From the NCBI GenBank assembly GCA_020747065.1, contig JAGMVK010000002.1, positions 1,240,001-1,304,000 on the forward strand: a stretch of DNA of 64,000 nucleotides. The letters run 5' to 3'. Of the stretch, positions 48,323 through 59,784 are shown piece after piece; the stretch's first letter is position 1, and every line of letters begins with the position of its first letter. The notes below the pieces were generated by a model. The model saw only the letters and a list, made by a program, of their open reading frames with translations, had not been told where the DNA came from and did not search any database. The stretch comes from Cadophora sp. MPI-SDFR-AT-0126 (taxonomy: Eukaryota > Ascomycota > Leotiomycetes > Helotiales > Ploettnerulaceae). The position numbers and the translations under genes were made by a program.

Positions 48323-50311
48323 TCAAACCCTCCTCCCACCAAACCCCCAAATCTTAGCCACGTTCCCCACCCCAGCACTCAATCCCTCCTCTATATTCAT
48401 CTTCACCCCTCCACCACTACCACCACCCTTCTGAGGCTCAGCAAACGCACAAACAAGGCCCATCCCGTCACTTCTTACATCAACAGCCGTCCATCTCTGC
48501 TCTCGGTACGCGAATCTCTTTCTTGCGCCTCCGCCTCCTCCCTCCTCATCATCATCATCGTCATGAAGACTAGGGGCTTCATCTTTAAGGACTTCGATTA
48601 CCGTGGTGTAGCGTACACCTCCTCTCTCTCCTCCTCCTGCTCTCTCCCGACTATCATCTTCAGCAAAAGGATCTCCAGTAGCGTCACCGCCATACAATAT
48701 CTCCGCATCTCTCCTCCCCCTCGGCAGCGCATGGACGAGGAGGTGTACATCGGGGAATTGCGCGAAGATCTGTCCGAGAGCGGGTTTGTGCGTGGCGGAT
48801 GAGAAGATGGAGCGGGATTGGAGGGGTCTGGGTTGGTTGTGGTTGTGGCGGGGATTTGGGGGCGGATAGGATGTGTTGGTGCTGGTTGTTGATGGGTTTG
48901 TGGTGTTGTGCAGGATGGTGAGGATGTTGTTTGTTTTGGAGAGGGTGTGGAGGGTTGAGGAGAGGAGGGTTAGGAGGGTGTGGGCTGGTTGTAGGTGTTA
49001 GCTTTATATCATTGTATTCCTCGCCTTGTGTTTTTTGGTATGATTGTAGATATAAGGTGGTTTCTGTTGGGAAGGTATGGGCAAGGGGGAAACGTACCGT
49101 CGCTCTTCTCCTTCCTAGCAAATAATTCGTTGATGATATGCGTCATGTTATCCACGATGATGATTTCGATGCCTTCATCTTCACTCGCATTATCTCCTTC
49201 CTCTTTCGAGGTTGATGATGGACTATCGCTGGGTGGCGAGGTATCTTCTTCGCTGTCGAGAATTTCAGGCGTGCTGGGTCCAATGTCTTGCTCCGCCGCT
49301 GGTAACTCATCCGTAACGTTGAAAGCTGCCTTTTCGGTCCCATTCTTGCCATCCAGTTCAGAGGTCAACGAAGACTCAACATGATCTACCTCCCCAATAA
49401 CCTCCCATAAACCCTCGATGTCGAAAACGCGGCTAATCGCTACCATCTCCAAACATTGCTGGACTTGCTCATCAACAAACTCTTTGTCCTTCCCATCTAT
49501 CCCAGCCCCGGACTTAGTATTTTTAGGTTCCTGAACAGCATGATTACCGGTTTGTACTGCATTTTGAGCAGAAAGAGAACGTGCTTCTAAGAGCCGGGAT
49601 TTCAGGACCGAAGCGAGGAGAGCAAGCGGAAAGGATCCCGCTGTGTCGATTATTGTTGCTTTTGGCTTTGCTGGACGGGATTTGCTCGTTGATGGTAATG
49701 AGAGACATGGGAGGAGAGTTGAGGCGAGAAGGTGGAGGGAGAGCTGGTTTCGTTAGCTGTGCGTTTCGGATGCTTCTGAGAAACGAAGAAGACACAGAAG
49801 ATAGTCGTATGAACTTGAAGACAGAACACAGCGAATTCGATCAACCGACTCGATACATAGACAGCGTGAAGCAAGAAGTTTCAAGCAACAACAACTCGGC
49901 ATGGACAGCGTGAACGAGAAGAATGGATGCAACGTAACCAAATGAGTATATCCGCCTCTCACTCCAGCACCACTCAGTCTCCTCCGCATACACGTCTATG
50001 ACATTACCGACCTCAAATATATCCCGAAATCAAATGAAAATAACGAAGAAGGAATTACTCACCAACCTCCCCTCCCTCGCCTCGACAGACGCACTAATCC
50101 CCAGCACAACACCCCTCTCAGTACCATCTCCACCAAGCACCTCATCAAGCTCCCTACATCCCGTACTCAGTCTCTCCGGCCGTCCATGACGCGCGAATCT
50201 TTTCCGTTGCTGCTCTTCTAGCTCGAGGAGATGAGAGGCTAGGATTGGAAGGGCGGGTTCTGGAGGTGATGGAGTGGCGTTGGGGAGGAGTGAGTGGTCT
50301 ATGTGTATCAT
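48323..50311 (-). CDS. Rad51-like recombination/repair family protein with degenerate P-loop
   Basis: A 518-aa protein modelled from exons 50063-50311, 49098-49743 and 48323-48984 with phase-compatible GT-AG introns of 319 and 113 nt. The order of features follows RecA/Rad51 paralogues: a helical N-terminus, RLSTGCRELDEVLGG, RGVVLGIS..., then a Walker B-like ATIIDTAGSF, a MVAISRVFDIEGLWEVI helix, IEIIIVDNMTHIINELF, and a later LHTLSKTNNILTILHNTTN segment. A normal Walker A (GK[ST]) is missing: the position reads GREGRLLSL-like. The 319-nt intron is long for this window, so a missed exon is possible. The acidic insertions (EEDTSPPSDSPSSTSKEEGD) are disordered. A nuclear repair role is inferred from similarity only. 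Confidence 0.75.
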
Positions 50312-51022
50312 TGCGACGTTAGGTGCTTGATTGATTTGTGGAGAGGATAGCTGGATGCGAGATGGTTGGAATGGGTAATGAGTGGATTTTGGATATCATG
50401 AGATTGGATGAGATGAGAGAGAGGTACAAGTCTGAGGCAGGATGGACCCAGAAGAAAAGTTGATCTTTTGAGGGGGAAGAGAAAATGAGAATAATCCTAT
50501 CTCATGCCGTAAAGAGGCTACATAATTTTCGGTGCTTCGTAGAAGCTGTGTTCTCTGCTTTACTTGACCTGATAAGATACCGTAGTGATGTTTGTTCAAG
50601 CTCCAGTCAAGGTTGATGGCCAATTGAGAAGCGAGCTTCCACCCTTGGAGAGAAGCGAACGAGCCCAACCAGGGTCAGTTCATGCGTGACAATATTCCTG
50701 TGCACCTTTATCCTTTGAACGGAAAGACATAATATATATCATGGTGCCCTATTCCTTCGATGAATGTGTATGTATTGAATTAAATCAGCAGTCGTCTTGA
50801 CATTCCACGAACTTTCCAGCCAGCCAGCCAGCCAGCCAGCCACGTGTTAAACACATGTCCAACACGTGTCTCACCCCTACAGTACCTGCACTGAAGATCT
50901 CAAGATCCCGCGGTCTAGACCCGGCGATAAATGCCCCCAAATCCTGAATATCCTCCTCCCTTCAATCCACCACATCCGACCGAATCCGACTTTGAACTTG
51001 GCGAGTGAAAGATCGTCCTCGC
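50312..51022. other. Intergenic upstream of repeat array
   Basis: Promoter side of the Rad51-like gene. It contains a CCAG tetranucleotide tract and two CACGTG boxes (listed separately), then a CT-rich stretch at 50950-50970 that resembles a transcript leader on the plus strand. No coding region is supported. Confidence 0.45.
50816..50868. promoter_or_regulatory. CCAG repeat followed by two CACGTG E-boxes
   Basis: Six tandem CCAG units end directly in CACGTG (50841-50846). A second CACGTG follows at 50863-50868, with ACATG between. CACGTG is the palindromic core bound by bHLH factors. The site lies between the Rad51-like gene and the repeat array and could serve either; function is inferred only. 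Confidence 0.45.
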
Positions 51023-54000
51023 GGCGTGCAACAAAAGGTCGACTCCTGCCAACAAGTTCTCTCTCTTGCTGCCTAATCTAAAGACTTCATACCATCGTTT
51101 CGTCGGGCGGAGTAAGCGTCTGCCCTCTGTTATCCGGCAAAGCCACGATGGGAAAGTCCAGTCTAGATTCCAAACGCGCCTATTTCCGACCCATAGAAGC
51201 CGCCAGCCAGCTCTTTGCAGATCAGCAAAAGTGCGACGTGCATCAGAAATTCAAACAGATTGCTATGCTCTCTTATTCCTGCTGTTTATAGATTGGTAGG
51301 GGTCCTCCTGTTGGGCGTGGATAAAGTAGCCTGGAAACAGTTGGGTGGGAACGAGCCGGTTATCGTGGGGTGGAAGGGGGGGAGCTTGACGCCAATACCC
51401 CAAACTCTACGGTCTGGATTGCTCCAGTTGGTTCCTAAACGGGAAGCCAAAATGTCGCTCATTTTGCGGTATGCAACAAAGATTCGCTTCTAAGGTTTGT
51501 CTTGTTGTGATTTGATTGCTTCGAATGACCTGCCGCTGGGCTGGCTTGGGTTCGGCTTGGAATGGGGGAATGGGATGTTGGATTTCCTCTTTCGGACGGT
51601 CTGGACGACCAAGAGTCTTCTTGGCAACCGGGCGATCTCTCAGATATGCAACAAAAGAATCAGTTGAAAAGCATGAGGCTTTTCATTTGCCTTTGAGGGC
51701 ATGGCAGGAGTCAAAACCTTGAGGGTTCTGCGCAAGAAAAGAGCACTGTTGGTTTGTGGCTGCAGCCACAACAGGATCAGGCGAAGCAAAGAGATTACCC
51801 AAAACTCTAAACGATATGGCAGAAAGAGACTCGAACGCTCCATAAGTGGACGCTAATCTTGCAGATCTCTGTAGATGTGCAACAAAAGTTAGAAGTATGT
51901 GCTGCTTCGTGGATTTGACTCTTGAACGGGACTGTTCGGATGCTTCGGTCAGGGGAATTACCTCGAACGGTGGCTGATGCAGATAGCCGTGCCTGGGGGT
52001 GGAATCAGGATGAGGTTGACGATCTCTCACGCCATAACCGCCGTCTGGACCGCTCGATTTCTTTGCAGATCCCATCAAGATGTGCAACAGAAATTCAGAA
52101 CATCCAGCTCCTCTCAAATGATTCGTTGCCAACTTACAGGCGGCCCGTTGCTTGCTTGGGGTCGCCGTGCGAATTTGACAGCTGATGCTTGTCTATCGCT
52201 GGAAGGTTCCTGAGGCCAGACAGTCAAACAAAGAGAAGAGAAAAAGGGAACCCTCACACAACAACGGTCAACAGCCACATTTTGTGCTCCAGTTATTTGC
52301 GACGTGCAACAGAAGGGCACTTCATCTCTTCTGTGTAACCTTCCAGCTTTGATCTCGTCCGCCCAAACCTGCAACGCTTTTCCTCTCGACATCCCGTGCA
52401 TAGTAGTCGCCCATGTGAGAGGACCCCGAACATCCCGCATGGGCATGGGGTAAATGGAATCGATGACCTGCAGGGTCGTGCATCAATCTCGAACGCTCCA
52501 AAAGCCTTTCCAATTCCTTGGATAGCTGGGCCTCTATTCAGATCGTGCAACAAAAGATGAACATTACCCTTTTTCACCCTTCCTACTGGATCGTGAGAGT
52601 CGTGACCAGATCCTTTTTTCCTTGGAAACTGTAATGCGCCGCTGCATACGCCCGAATGCAATCAAAGATACAGTCCAGGCACAACAGCCACATCATTCTA
52701 GACCGGAAGATCCTTCGATGCCGGCGTGCAACAAAAGATCTCATCCTTCTCGTCGCCGAGCAATCAGGAGCGAGGAGCTGACTCTTGATGCTTGGTTGTA
52801 ATCACTCGAACCTCGGGCAACGAATCAAGGTCAGCTGGTCTCAGCAATCTGGAACATCCCTTCGTCTGAGACACCAGGAAAATACTCTAAATCGTCCATC
52901 TCCGCTCTCCTGCATGAAGGGTGCGATTTGCATCAGAAATTCTTTGCAGAAAGACGAAAAGAATGTGACTCGAAGTCAGCTGAGCTGAGTTGAGTCAGTC
53001 GAGGACACCATACCCCTTTCTCAGCCCTATCAAGGGTCAGTCAACATTCTTACGACGTCTACCCTCCCGTACACGACATCATCCCCACCAGACCAGGGAC
53101 TCGGTGTCGGTGAACGCTTCCGAAGCAAACCCGCCAACAGAGTTGCCAGCTAGCTCCGGCACTTGGGAGGGCTTCGGGCGGGCTTCCAAGACCCTTCCAA
53201 GCCATGTAGACATGCAACAAAAGCTGCAAGCAGCTGTTGTTCATCTCGCTGAGGCTTCTGCTCTGCAGGAGACGAGAAGGATGGCTGCTTCCGAAGTCAA
53301 GGGTTTGCTTGGTCTGTTGGATGGTGACATTTCTCCTTGGGACCAAGCGAAATAGGGGATGATTCTTTTGGCTCTCGCTAAATCTAGGCTCTTCTTGTTT
53401 GTTCTTGGAAGTGGACGGGAAAACACATCTCTTCTGTCTTGCTCATCATGAAGTTGAACCGACAATTGTTGGGTATGAAATACCATAAATCAGCTTTGAG
53501 ATATTCTAAAGACGGTTCTCTATTTTTTCATTTCAAAACCAAGCCTATCCCCGATTCCCATTGACAGCGCCTTGTTACCGTAGATATCAGGCAAGCGAGA
53601 TCCATTTCCATCGCGTTTGCCCAGAGCAAAATAGACTGCACCGTCCCGCCCATACATCACTAGTTCCTCTTGGACTTTTTGTAGACATGCATCAAAACCC
53701 TCTTCCCACTCCTCCTATCTCTTCAATTCGCCATAGTTCTCAAGCCAAGCCCTATCTTCATCGTATGTTCACCGGGGCACTCGGGCGTCGCCGACTCGCC
53801 CGCTGTTCGCTGCTCGGTACGGCGTCGGCATTGCATCACTAAGTCTTGGGCTTGGCTACAGTCAACAACATGCATGCGGCCGGAACTTTACATCCCTTCC
53901 CTTTTCTTGTGCATGTTTGCGGCTACAGTCATCAACACCAAGAGCCTTCTAATCGAACGCCCAGAATTGTAGATGTGCAACAGAACTCTATTTCTTTGAT

Positions 54001-55508
54001 TATTCTGTGGACGGGCTTTTTTTTTTCGCGTGAAGGTGGAACGAACGGCTGCTGACCTGGTCTGCTGCTGTGGACGTGGTGGATGGGAAGGGTGACGTCC
54101 TTGGCTGACGAACTCCTCCTTTGACTCCTTACGACCTATTTCCATTTATTTCCTAGCCCTGGCACTCACTCCCGAGACGGCGTGGCTTGGAGGTTTCTGA
54201 GATGTGCAACAGAGATTTTTCTTCTATTTAGTCTCGGCTTCTGATTCGTCGTTTGCAACCGTGGTTGGAGCTTTTGACTGACCCCTGAGTTGAGGCTGAC
54301 GATGGGAGATGCGACATGTCGAGGCTTGGCTGATGAGAGGTTTATTTCCACATCGATGCCATGCCTTGGTATAGAGTGCGATGTGCGACAGAGATCTATA
54401 TGGGAAATTCGAAGATTAATGACTTATTTCTTAAAATCTCGTCATGATCGCATCCCAGAAGATCTTTCGTTTGGTGTTGACTACAGACAATCAAACGATA
54501 CTTCTTGGCGAGCGAGAATTGTCAACATCAACCACTGCTCTAAAATCTTAAATTTTCTCAGGTTGTGCGGATCGCAAGGAGACAACTTCGTTGCAATCCG
54601 TGTAATCGCTGTGCACTTGTAATCTCCCTTCAAAAGACGCACATACTCTGCCCATACTCTGCCCGCTCGACCAAACCACAAAAACGAGAAGAAAGAAGAA
54701 TCTCAGATCCTTGGCAGTCAGTAGTCAAAAATTCCAAAATTTCTGACTACAGCACACACACCAATACCCACCGACTCTCAAGCCAAGAAATTGGCAAACC
54801 GTACGACTTGCAACAGAACCCACCAAGATCTGACTCCATTGGTGATCTTGTACTATTGTTACTCTTGGCTTTACGAACGTACTTTGTATTCGAGTACCGT
54901 AGAAAGAGAAAGATCGGTTTGGTAGCTTGGCGGCGCTATCAAGTAAGTTAGCGAAAGTGGTCCGTTTCTTTACGATAGCATTTTCAAATGCCGACGGCTT
55001 CAATTTTTCGCTGCCAAGGGATTGGCAGGGTCTATGATGTGCAACAAAATAGATTCAAGAGTGAATTGATTGGTGGTATCGCGCTGTTTTTACTCTTGAC
55101 GTACTGGAGTGCCGGAGAAAGAGAGGTTAGGTTGGAAAAGTATTGGATACCTTGGCATATGCAACCTAAATGGGAATTTTCCACCTCCCTCATCGAAAGC
55201 CTCGGATCACAATCAATACTTCGTTTATTCACAGCCAACGAAATATGCTTTCATTGTTCGTGTGTGGTATTCATCCCAGGTGTTCAAGATGGACCAATAT
55301 TGGCATACAGTGACATAAAACAGCGGGCGTGAGCTCGCCGTGTTCATTTATCTACGGTGACTTTCACAGAGGCAGATATTAGACGATGCTTTTATGTTTC
55401 CCTTGCGTAAGAGCCTCTCGAAATCTATTACTCGTCCCATTTCCTCATTCCCCTTAACCCATTTTCTCCGACATGATGACACAGCACCTTATGCGTATGC
55501 AACAGCAG
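51023..55508 (+). repeat. Quasi-periodic array of a 15-nt exon-like core (D-V-Q-Q-K)
   Basis: Copies of GAY RTG CAW CAR AAR start at 51023, 51235, 51468, 51643, 51874, 52079, 52301, 52542, 52723, 52925, 53209, 53684, 53972, 54201, 54380, 54805, 55036 and 55494, with a weaker one at 55156. All are in plus orientation. Spacing is mostly 175-290 bp, with gaps of 425-475 bp where units may be lost. Read in one frame, the core encodes Asp - Val/Met/Leu - Gln/His - Gln - Lys/Asn/Arg, and substitutions fall mainly at third positions or swap similar residues, as for coding exons. The residue before Asp is often Cys, Tyr or Val. Flanks differ, stops interrupt most frames, and no single gene model joins the units. 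Units at 54805 and 55036 share a longer segment. Function unknown. Confidence 0.7.
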
Positions 55509-56440
55509 GACGAACATGAAGAGGACGTCTCCAGGATCTTCAAGAATATGCGAAGAGGATGTGAAATTCAGGAATGACAAGAAGATGCCTGAAACCTACT
55601 GACAGGAAGAGAGAGAGAGAATGCAAGCTCAGCTAAGGTCACTAAATACCTAGAATACAAAGGCCAAAACTTCAACTGCTGCCGCTTACCTAAATTCACA
55701 GCATATCGTAGTATTATCCAAGAATGTTATAGATCATGGATACGCAAGTTTCAAGTTGGCTTCTCAACCCCAATCAACGCCAGAATCGACGGTCAAAGAG
55801 GGACATCTTTCCGCTGGTGATGGCTCTGGAGTTGTAGGAGTGGAAATAGGTAAGGTCATTGCTTATTGGTACGAAATATTTCAGCAATACTAGAATCGAG
55901 TGAGGAAATGGCACCTGCAAGATGAAAGTATCGACAAATCGTGGAGACTCCAATGCAATGGGAAGAACTTGAGAGCAAACAGGGGCTTGTGCTCTAACTT
56001 ACATCGACTTGAGTTCAACGGCTCTCGAGGTACCTCTCCAAAGTGTCTTGATCTTGATATTACGGCCTCGTACATTAATAGCATGCGGTCTAAGCGCTTA
56101 GTATTAAAAAAGGAACTGAACACTGGCGCAGAAACTGGGAAAGAAAAGAAAGAACACACATGAAAATGCAAGACGTCTATTCGGCTCACATCTATACAAT
56201 AAGTTATGCTTATGCTCGAGGGAAAATGAATCGAACGCCTCTGGTCTCCCGGTTTAGACAGCTCGTCAATTCATTATGCCCAAATCAGCCACCCAAAATC
56301 CCGACATGTAGATCCGACATATTAGGAAAATCGTCCGCTCTCCTTGATATCTTTCCCTCCTCCTTACGTTCCAGACACGAGCATGAGAGACATGGTGCTG
56401 GAATATACCTCGTATCATTTCATCTGGAAACCTGCTCAGT
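55509..56440. other. Intergenic, right of the repeat array
   Basis: No supported gene. A (GA)n run lies near 55609-55622. Short frames only. A possible extra 3' exon of the neighbouring minus-strand gene could lie at about 56300-56390. Confidence 0.4.
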
Positions 56441-57671
56441 TTACGCACTTACCGCCTCCGCCTGCGCAACAAGCCTCGCCCTCCAGCCATTACACACCTC
56501 CTCGAACCCGCCCACAACATCCCCACAAACCCCCGCACACTCCCTATTCCCCAACCTTTCGCTCCAATTATGCCTCTTCAACCACCTCTCTCCCTCCTCC
56601 CTCGCATCCTCCTCCTTGCGCATCTCGGCTACTAATTCCCTCGCGCTGCGCAGGCGCCGCGTAGCTGTTGTAGTCGTCTGCCGTGACATGTGCAAGGTAT
56701 CGGAGAGGTAGTTCAGCGTTTGGACGAGGTCGGCTGTTAGGCCGTGGAGTTGGGTGAGGGAGGTGAAGGCTGCGGTCGTGGGCCGGGGCATGGAGTCCCC
56801 AATGGTGATGAGGAGGGGCATGAGGTCGTCGATAAATTCTTCGTCTGGGGGAAGGGATAGAGGGGAGAAGAGGGGGTAGGCGAGGGATTGGAGGAGGCGG
56901 GTTTGGTGAAGGATATGTGTCGAGAGTGCTGAGTGAGCAGTTATGAGTCTATAAATTATGTTAGAGCTCGAAAGTCATGGTAGGTTTTTGATTTCAGATA
57001 GGCAGGAGAACGAACCTCGTAGCATTACCCTCAACACCAGATTGTCCCCCCAGATCTTTCAACCCGTCTATTACTCTCTTCACAACACCGTCTCTGTCCG
57101 TCCCATTATTCTCCGTCCCCCTCCTCGCCAAACTCTCCACCATATCCATCCTAGCCACCAACCCCGGCGGCATACCAGGAGATTCCAAATCTGAGTCTCC
57201 CCCATAATCGCTCCCGTCATACTCGCTCGGCTGTCTCCTATGTCCTCTTCCCAGCATCAGAGTCGGCGGTGTCAGATTCGCTGATTTCAGCTGTGCTTGT
57301 ACAGGCGAAGATGTAACATCCACACCACTATCCCTCGTCGGTTCTCTACCCTCCTCCCCTCCCTCTTGGAAATTCATATCCGGTTCATAATCCTCGTCCT
57401 CCTCCTCTTCACCCTCCTCCCACGCATCCGCTAACTCATCCGCTAGATTCCCTAGCCCATTTGACTGGGCAGCCGGTCCACCACTACTAAAGACATCTGC
57501 GCCGATGGAGTCGGATCTGTTGAGACTGTGCCTGTTGGGAGTCGTGGGTGTTGTGAGGCTGCCTTTTGAATGTCGCCGGGGACTTTCGTTATAGGAGAGG
57601 GGCGTGGCGAAGGAGAGGTCGATGGCGGATGGTCCGCGACTATGCTGGGGCGTCCGCGGCGAGGTAGGCAT
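56441..57671 (-). CDS. Uncharacterised conserved-looking coiled-coil protein, 387 aa
   Basis: Two exons, 57016-57671 and 56441-56948, joined across a 67-nt intron (donor GTTCGT, acceptor TTATAG) in phase. Residues 1 to about 190 are disordered and Ser/Pro-rich with an acidic run (EEGEEEEDEDYEPD) and a motif PSAIDLSFATPLSYNESPRR. The C-terminal half is helical (DDLMPLLITIGDSM, LTADLVQTLNYLSDTLHMSR, ARELVAEMRKEEDAREEGER) and ends with ERLGNRECAGVCGDVV and GFEEVCNGWRARL. I do not recognise the family. The final codons read GAG GCG GTAAGTGCG TAA: the GTAAGT is a perfect donor, so splicing to a further small exon may replace the last three residues. Confidence 0.75.
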
Positions 57672-58538
57672 CGCGAAAGTATGCGTGAAGGAATGGTAGT
57701 CGTCCAGCTTGAATGTTGTCTGCCTCCTTACTCTCTCCTCAACTCAACTCCCTAAATCCCAAGTGCCAAATCCAAGCCGAACCAAAATACCGTGCCGTGC
57801 AAGTCCCTGGGATCCTTTGTCCTAAATTTCCTCGAAAAGTCTCAAGCCTGCGTCTTGTCTTCCTTCTTCTTTCTGAACTGCGCTCCGTATTGCCTTCTAT
57901 CGTTTTGATATCCGTATACAGAGCAAGACAACGCGTCAACAACAAACTCGTCCTGTTGTTCCGGTGGCTGTTTTTAGTTGACTTTGATGTGGTTGACAGG
58001 ACAGGGTTCAGGCTGTCATGCTTTATTATTGCGTTGATGCAGCAGCCAGCAGTTGTCATACAGTAAAGTAATAAAATACTCTCCTGGTCAATAGTATCGC
58101 GGCTCCTGGATTCGCGATTGGCGGTGGGAGAGACCCCTGTCGTTGAGATTACGGCAATGCAATGCAAAGCGATGTTGGATGCGTTCCAGTATTGCCAAGT
58201 TGTGTTTGCTTTTGGAAATCACTGTGACTACGTCGATATGTTGGTATGTAGTTCAAGGATCTCCGGTTTGTTGTCTACTTTATTCATTATTCCGCCTGTT
58301 TGTTTGCTAAAAATCGAGATTTGTTGTCGTTCCTGCATGCCCGGCTAGGATCTTAGACATTCCCTCCTTTGCCGAGACTCATCCGGAGATTTATAGTCAA
58401 GCTTCACTCTGTCACAACATGCGAACTAAGAAACATCCCGCTCCCGTGCCGTCACCTCGTGCTATTAAATCGCAAGACAAATCTCAGTCAAACCTCGGAC
58501 GATATAACAATTGGTCATACGACTTCATACTTGTCAAA
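57672..58538. other. Intergenic between divergent genes
   Basis: Contains the promoters of the coiled-coil gene (left) and the NatB gene (right). The frame at 57739-58167 on the minus strand has no protein-like features. Confidence 0.45.
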
Positions 58539-59290
58539 ATGACATCGCTCCGCCCTTTCCACGCAAGCGATGTCTTCAAATTTAATCCCACCAACCTCGA
58601 TCCTCTGACCGAGACATACGATCTGAATTTCTACTTCTCGTATCTTGCCCGCTGGCCGCATTTGTTTAATGTCGCTGAGGGACAAGATGGTACTATTGAT
58701 GGATACAGTAAGTCCACGAATACATGAATTTTACCCCATCAGGACCCTTGTCTGTTCATTCATATTCATTCTTTCAACTACATCCTCGGGTCGAGGGGTA
58801 ATGGAGGGGGCACAAAACCAAAATTTATACATATAGCTAACGTCCCCCTCTAGTGATGGGTAAACTCGAATCCTCGCCCTCCTACTACATCTCTAGTCCC
58901 CACTACCTTCCCTTCCACGCCCACATAACAGCCCTCACTGTCTCGCCCTACGCTCGCCGCCTCGGTCTCGCCCGCACGCTCTCCTCATCCCTCGAAGTCG
59001 CCGGCGACGCCTACGACGCCTTCTTCGTCGACCTGTTCGTGCGAAAGAGCAACAAGATCGCGCAGGCGCTGTATAAGGGGCTCGGGTATAGCGTGTATAG
59101 GGTTGTGAAGGGGTATTATGTGGATGATTTGAGTGGGGGGAAGGGGAAGGGTGGTGCTGGAGAGGAGGAGGATGAGGGCGACGGAGAGGATGCGTGGGAT
59201 ATGAGGAAGCCCTTGAAGAGGGATAAGGATCGTAAGCATGTGAGGAGTGACGGGGAGATGCATGAGGTGCAGCCGGAGGATGTGTGGTGA
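58539..59290 (+). CDS. nat3: NatB N-terminal acetyltransferase catalytic subunit (Naa20/Nat3)
   Basis: This GNAT enzyme acetylates nascent proteins starting Met-Asp, Met-Glu, Met-Asn or Met-Gln on the ribosome, acting with Mdm20/Naa25. Exons are 58539-58707 and 58854-59290 (146-nt intron), 201 aa. The start MTSLRPFHASDVFKFNPTNL and the segment LDPLTETYDLNFYFSYLARW are near-universal in Naa20. The splice makes GYMMGKLES. ITALTVSPYARRLGLARTL contains the acetyl-CoA-binding R-x-x-G-x-A loop, followed by DLFVRKSNKIAQALYKGLGY. The last 45 residues after YYVDDLSGG are a charged fungal extension (GAGEEEDEGDGEDAWDMRKP). The ATG at 58539 is preferred to the in-frame upstream region, which has no conservation. 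Confidence 0.96.
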
Positions 59291-59784
59291 GGTGTTGGGA
59301 CATGATGGCATGAAAGGAGAATTCTGGTTCAGAAGGGACGGATGGAAGACGATGCTTGAGCGAGCATTTCGGCCTTGCCTATGCCATCTTTATGGTCATT
59401 TGGCAACGCTGTGCATTTGCTGAAGTATGCCCATGAGATGGCATACGACCAAGAAGCAAAGCTCAGGAGATCAACGATCATCGGATATCGTATATCTCAA
59501 GGTACTCGGGTGTTCGTGGGCTCTCTCTCAATCTGGAGAAGTGCAATGTGGCTCGAGACAGAGCGATTGTTTCATCAGAAGGGAGATCTCGGTGCCCGAG
59601 AGTCCAGTAGGTAGAAAGAAACCAATATCAGGCAGGTGTATGAAAAGCACTGCTTGAATACACTCATCAATTAAATTTACTCCATCCAGAGCAAAGGTAA
59701 TCCAAGTCCATTACAGTCTGATCGAGCCTAATCTAAACCGCTTCCAAAAGATTCTCCAATGCAACTCTATGGTTGAGTGAAGGT
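59291..59784. other. Intergenic between convergent genes
   Basis: No supported feature. Confidence 0.45.

Noticed and set aside
51023..55508. CRISPR-like or box C/D snoRNA cluster as an explanation of the periodic motif
   Set aside because: CRISPR repeats would be longer, near-identical and far closer together, and this is a fungus. The core lacks the C (RUGAUGA) and D (CUGA) boxes in consistent positions.
51023..55508. One continuous repeat protein or kexin-processed peptide precursor
   Set aside because: Stops and frame changes occur between nearly all units, so a single uninterrupted precursor is not possible.
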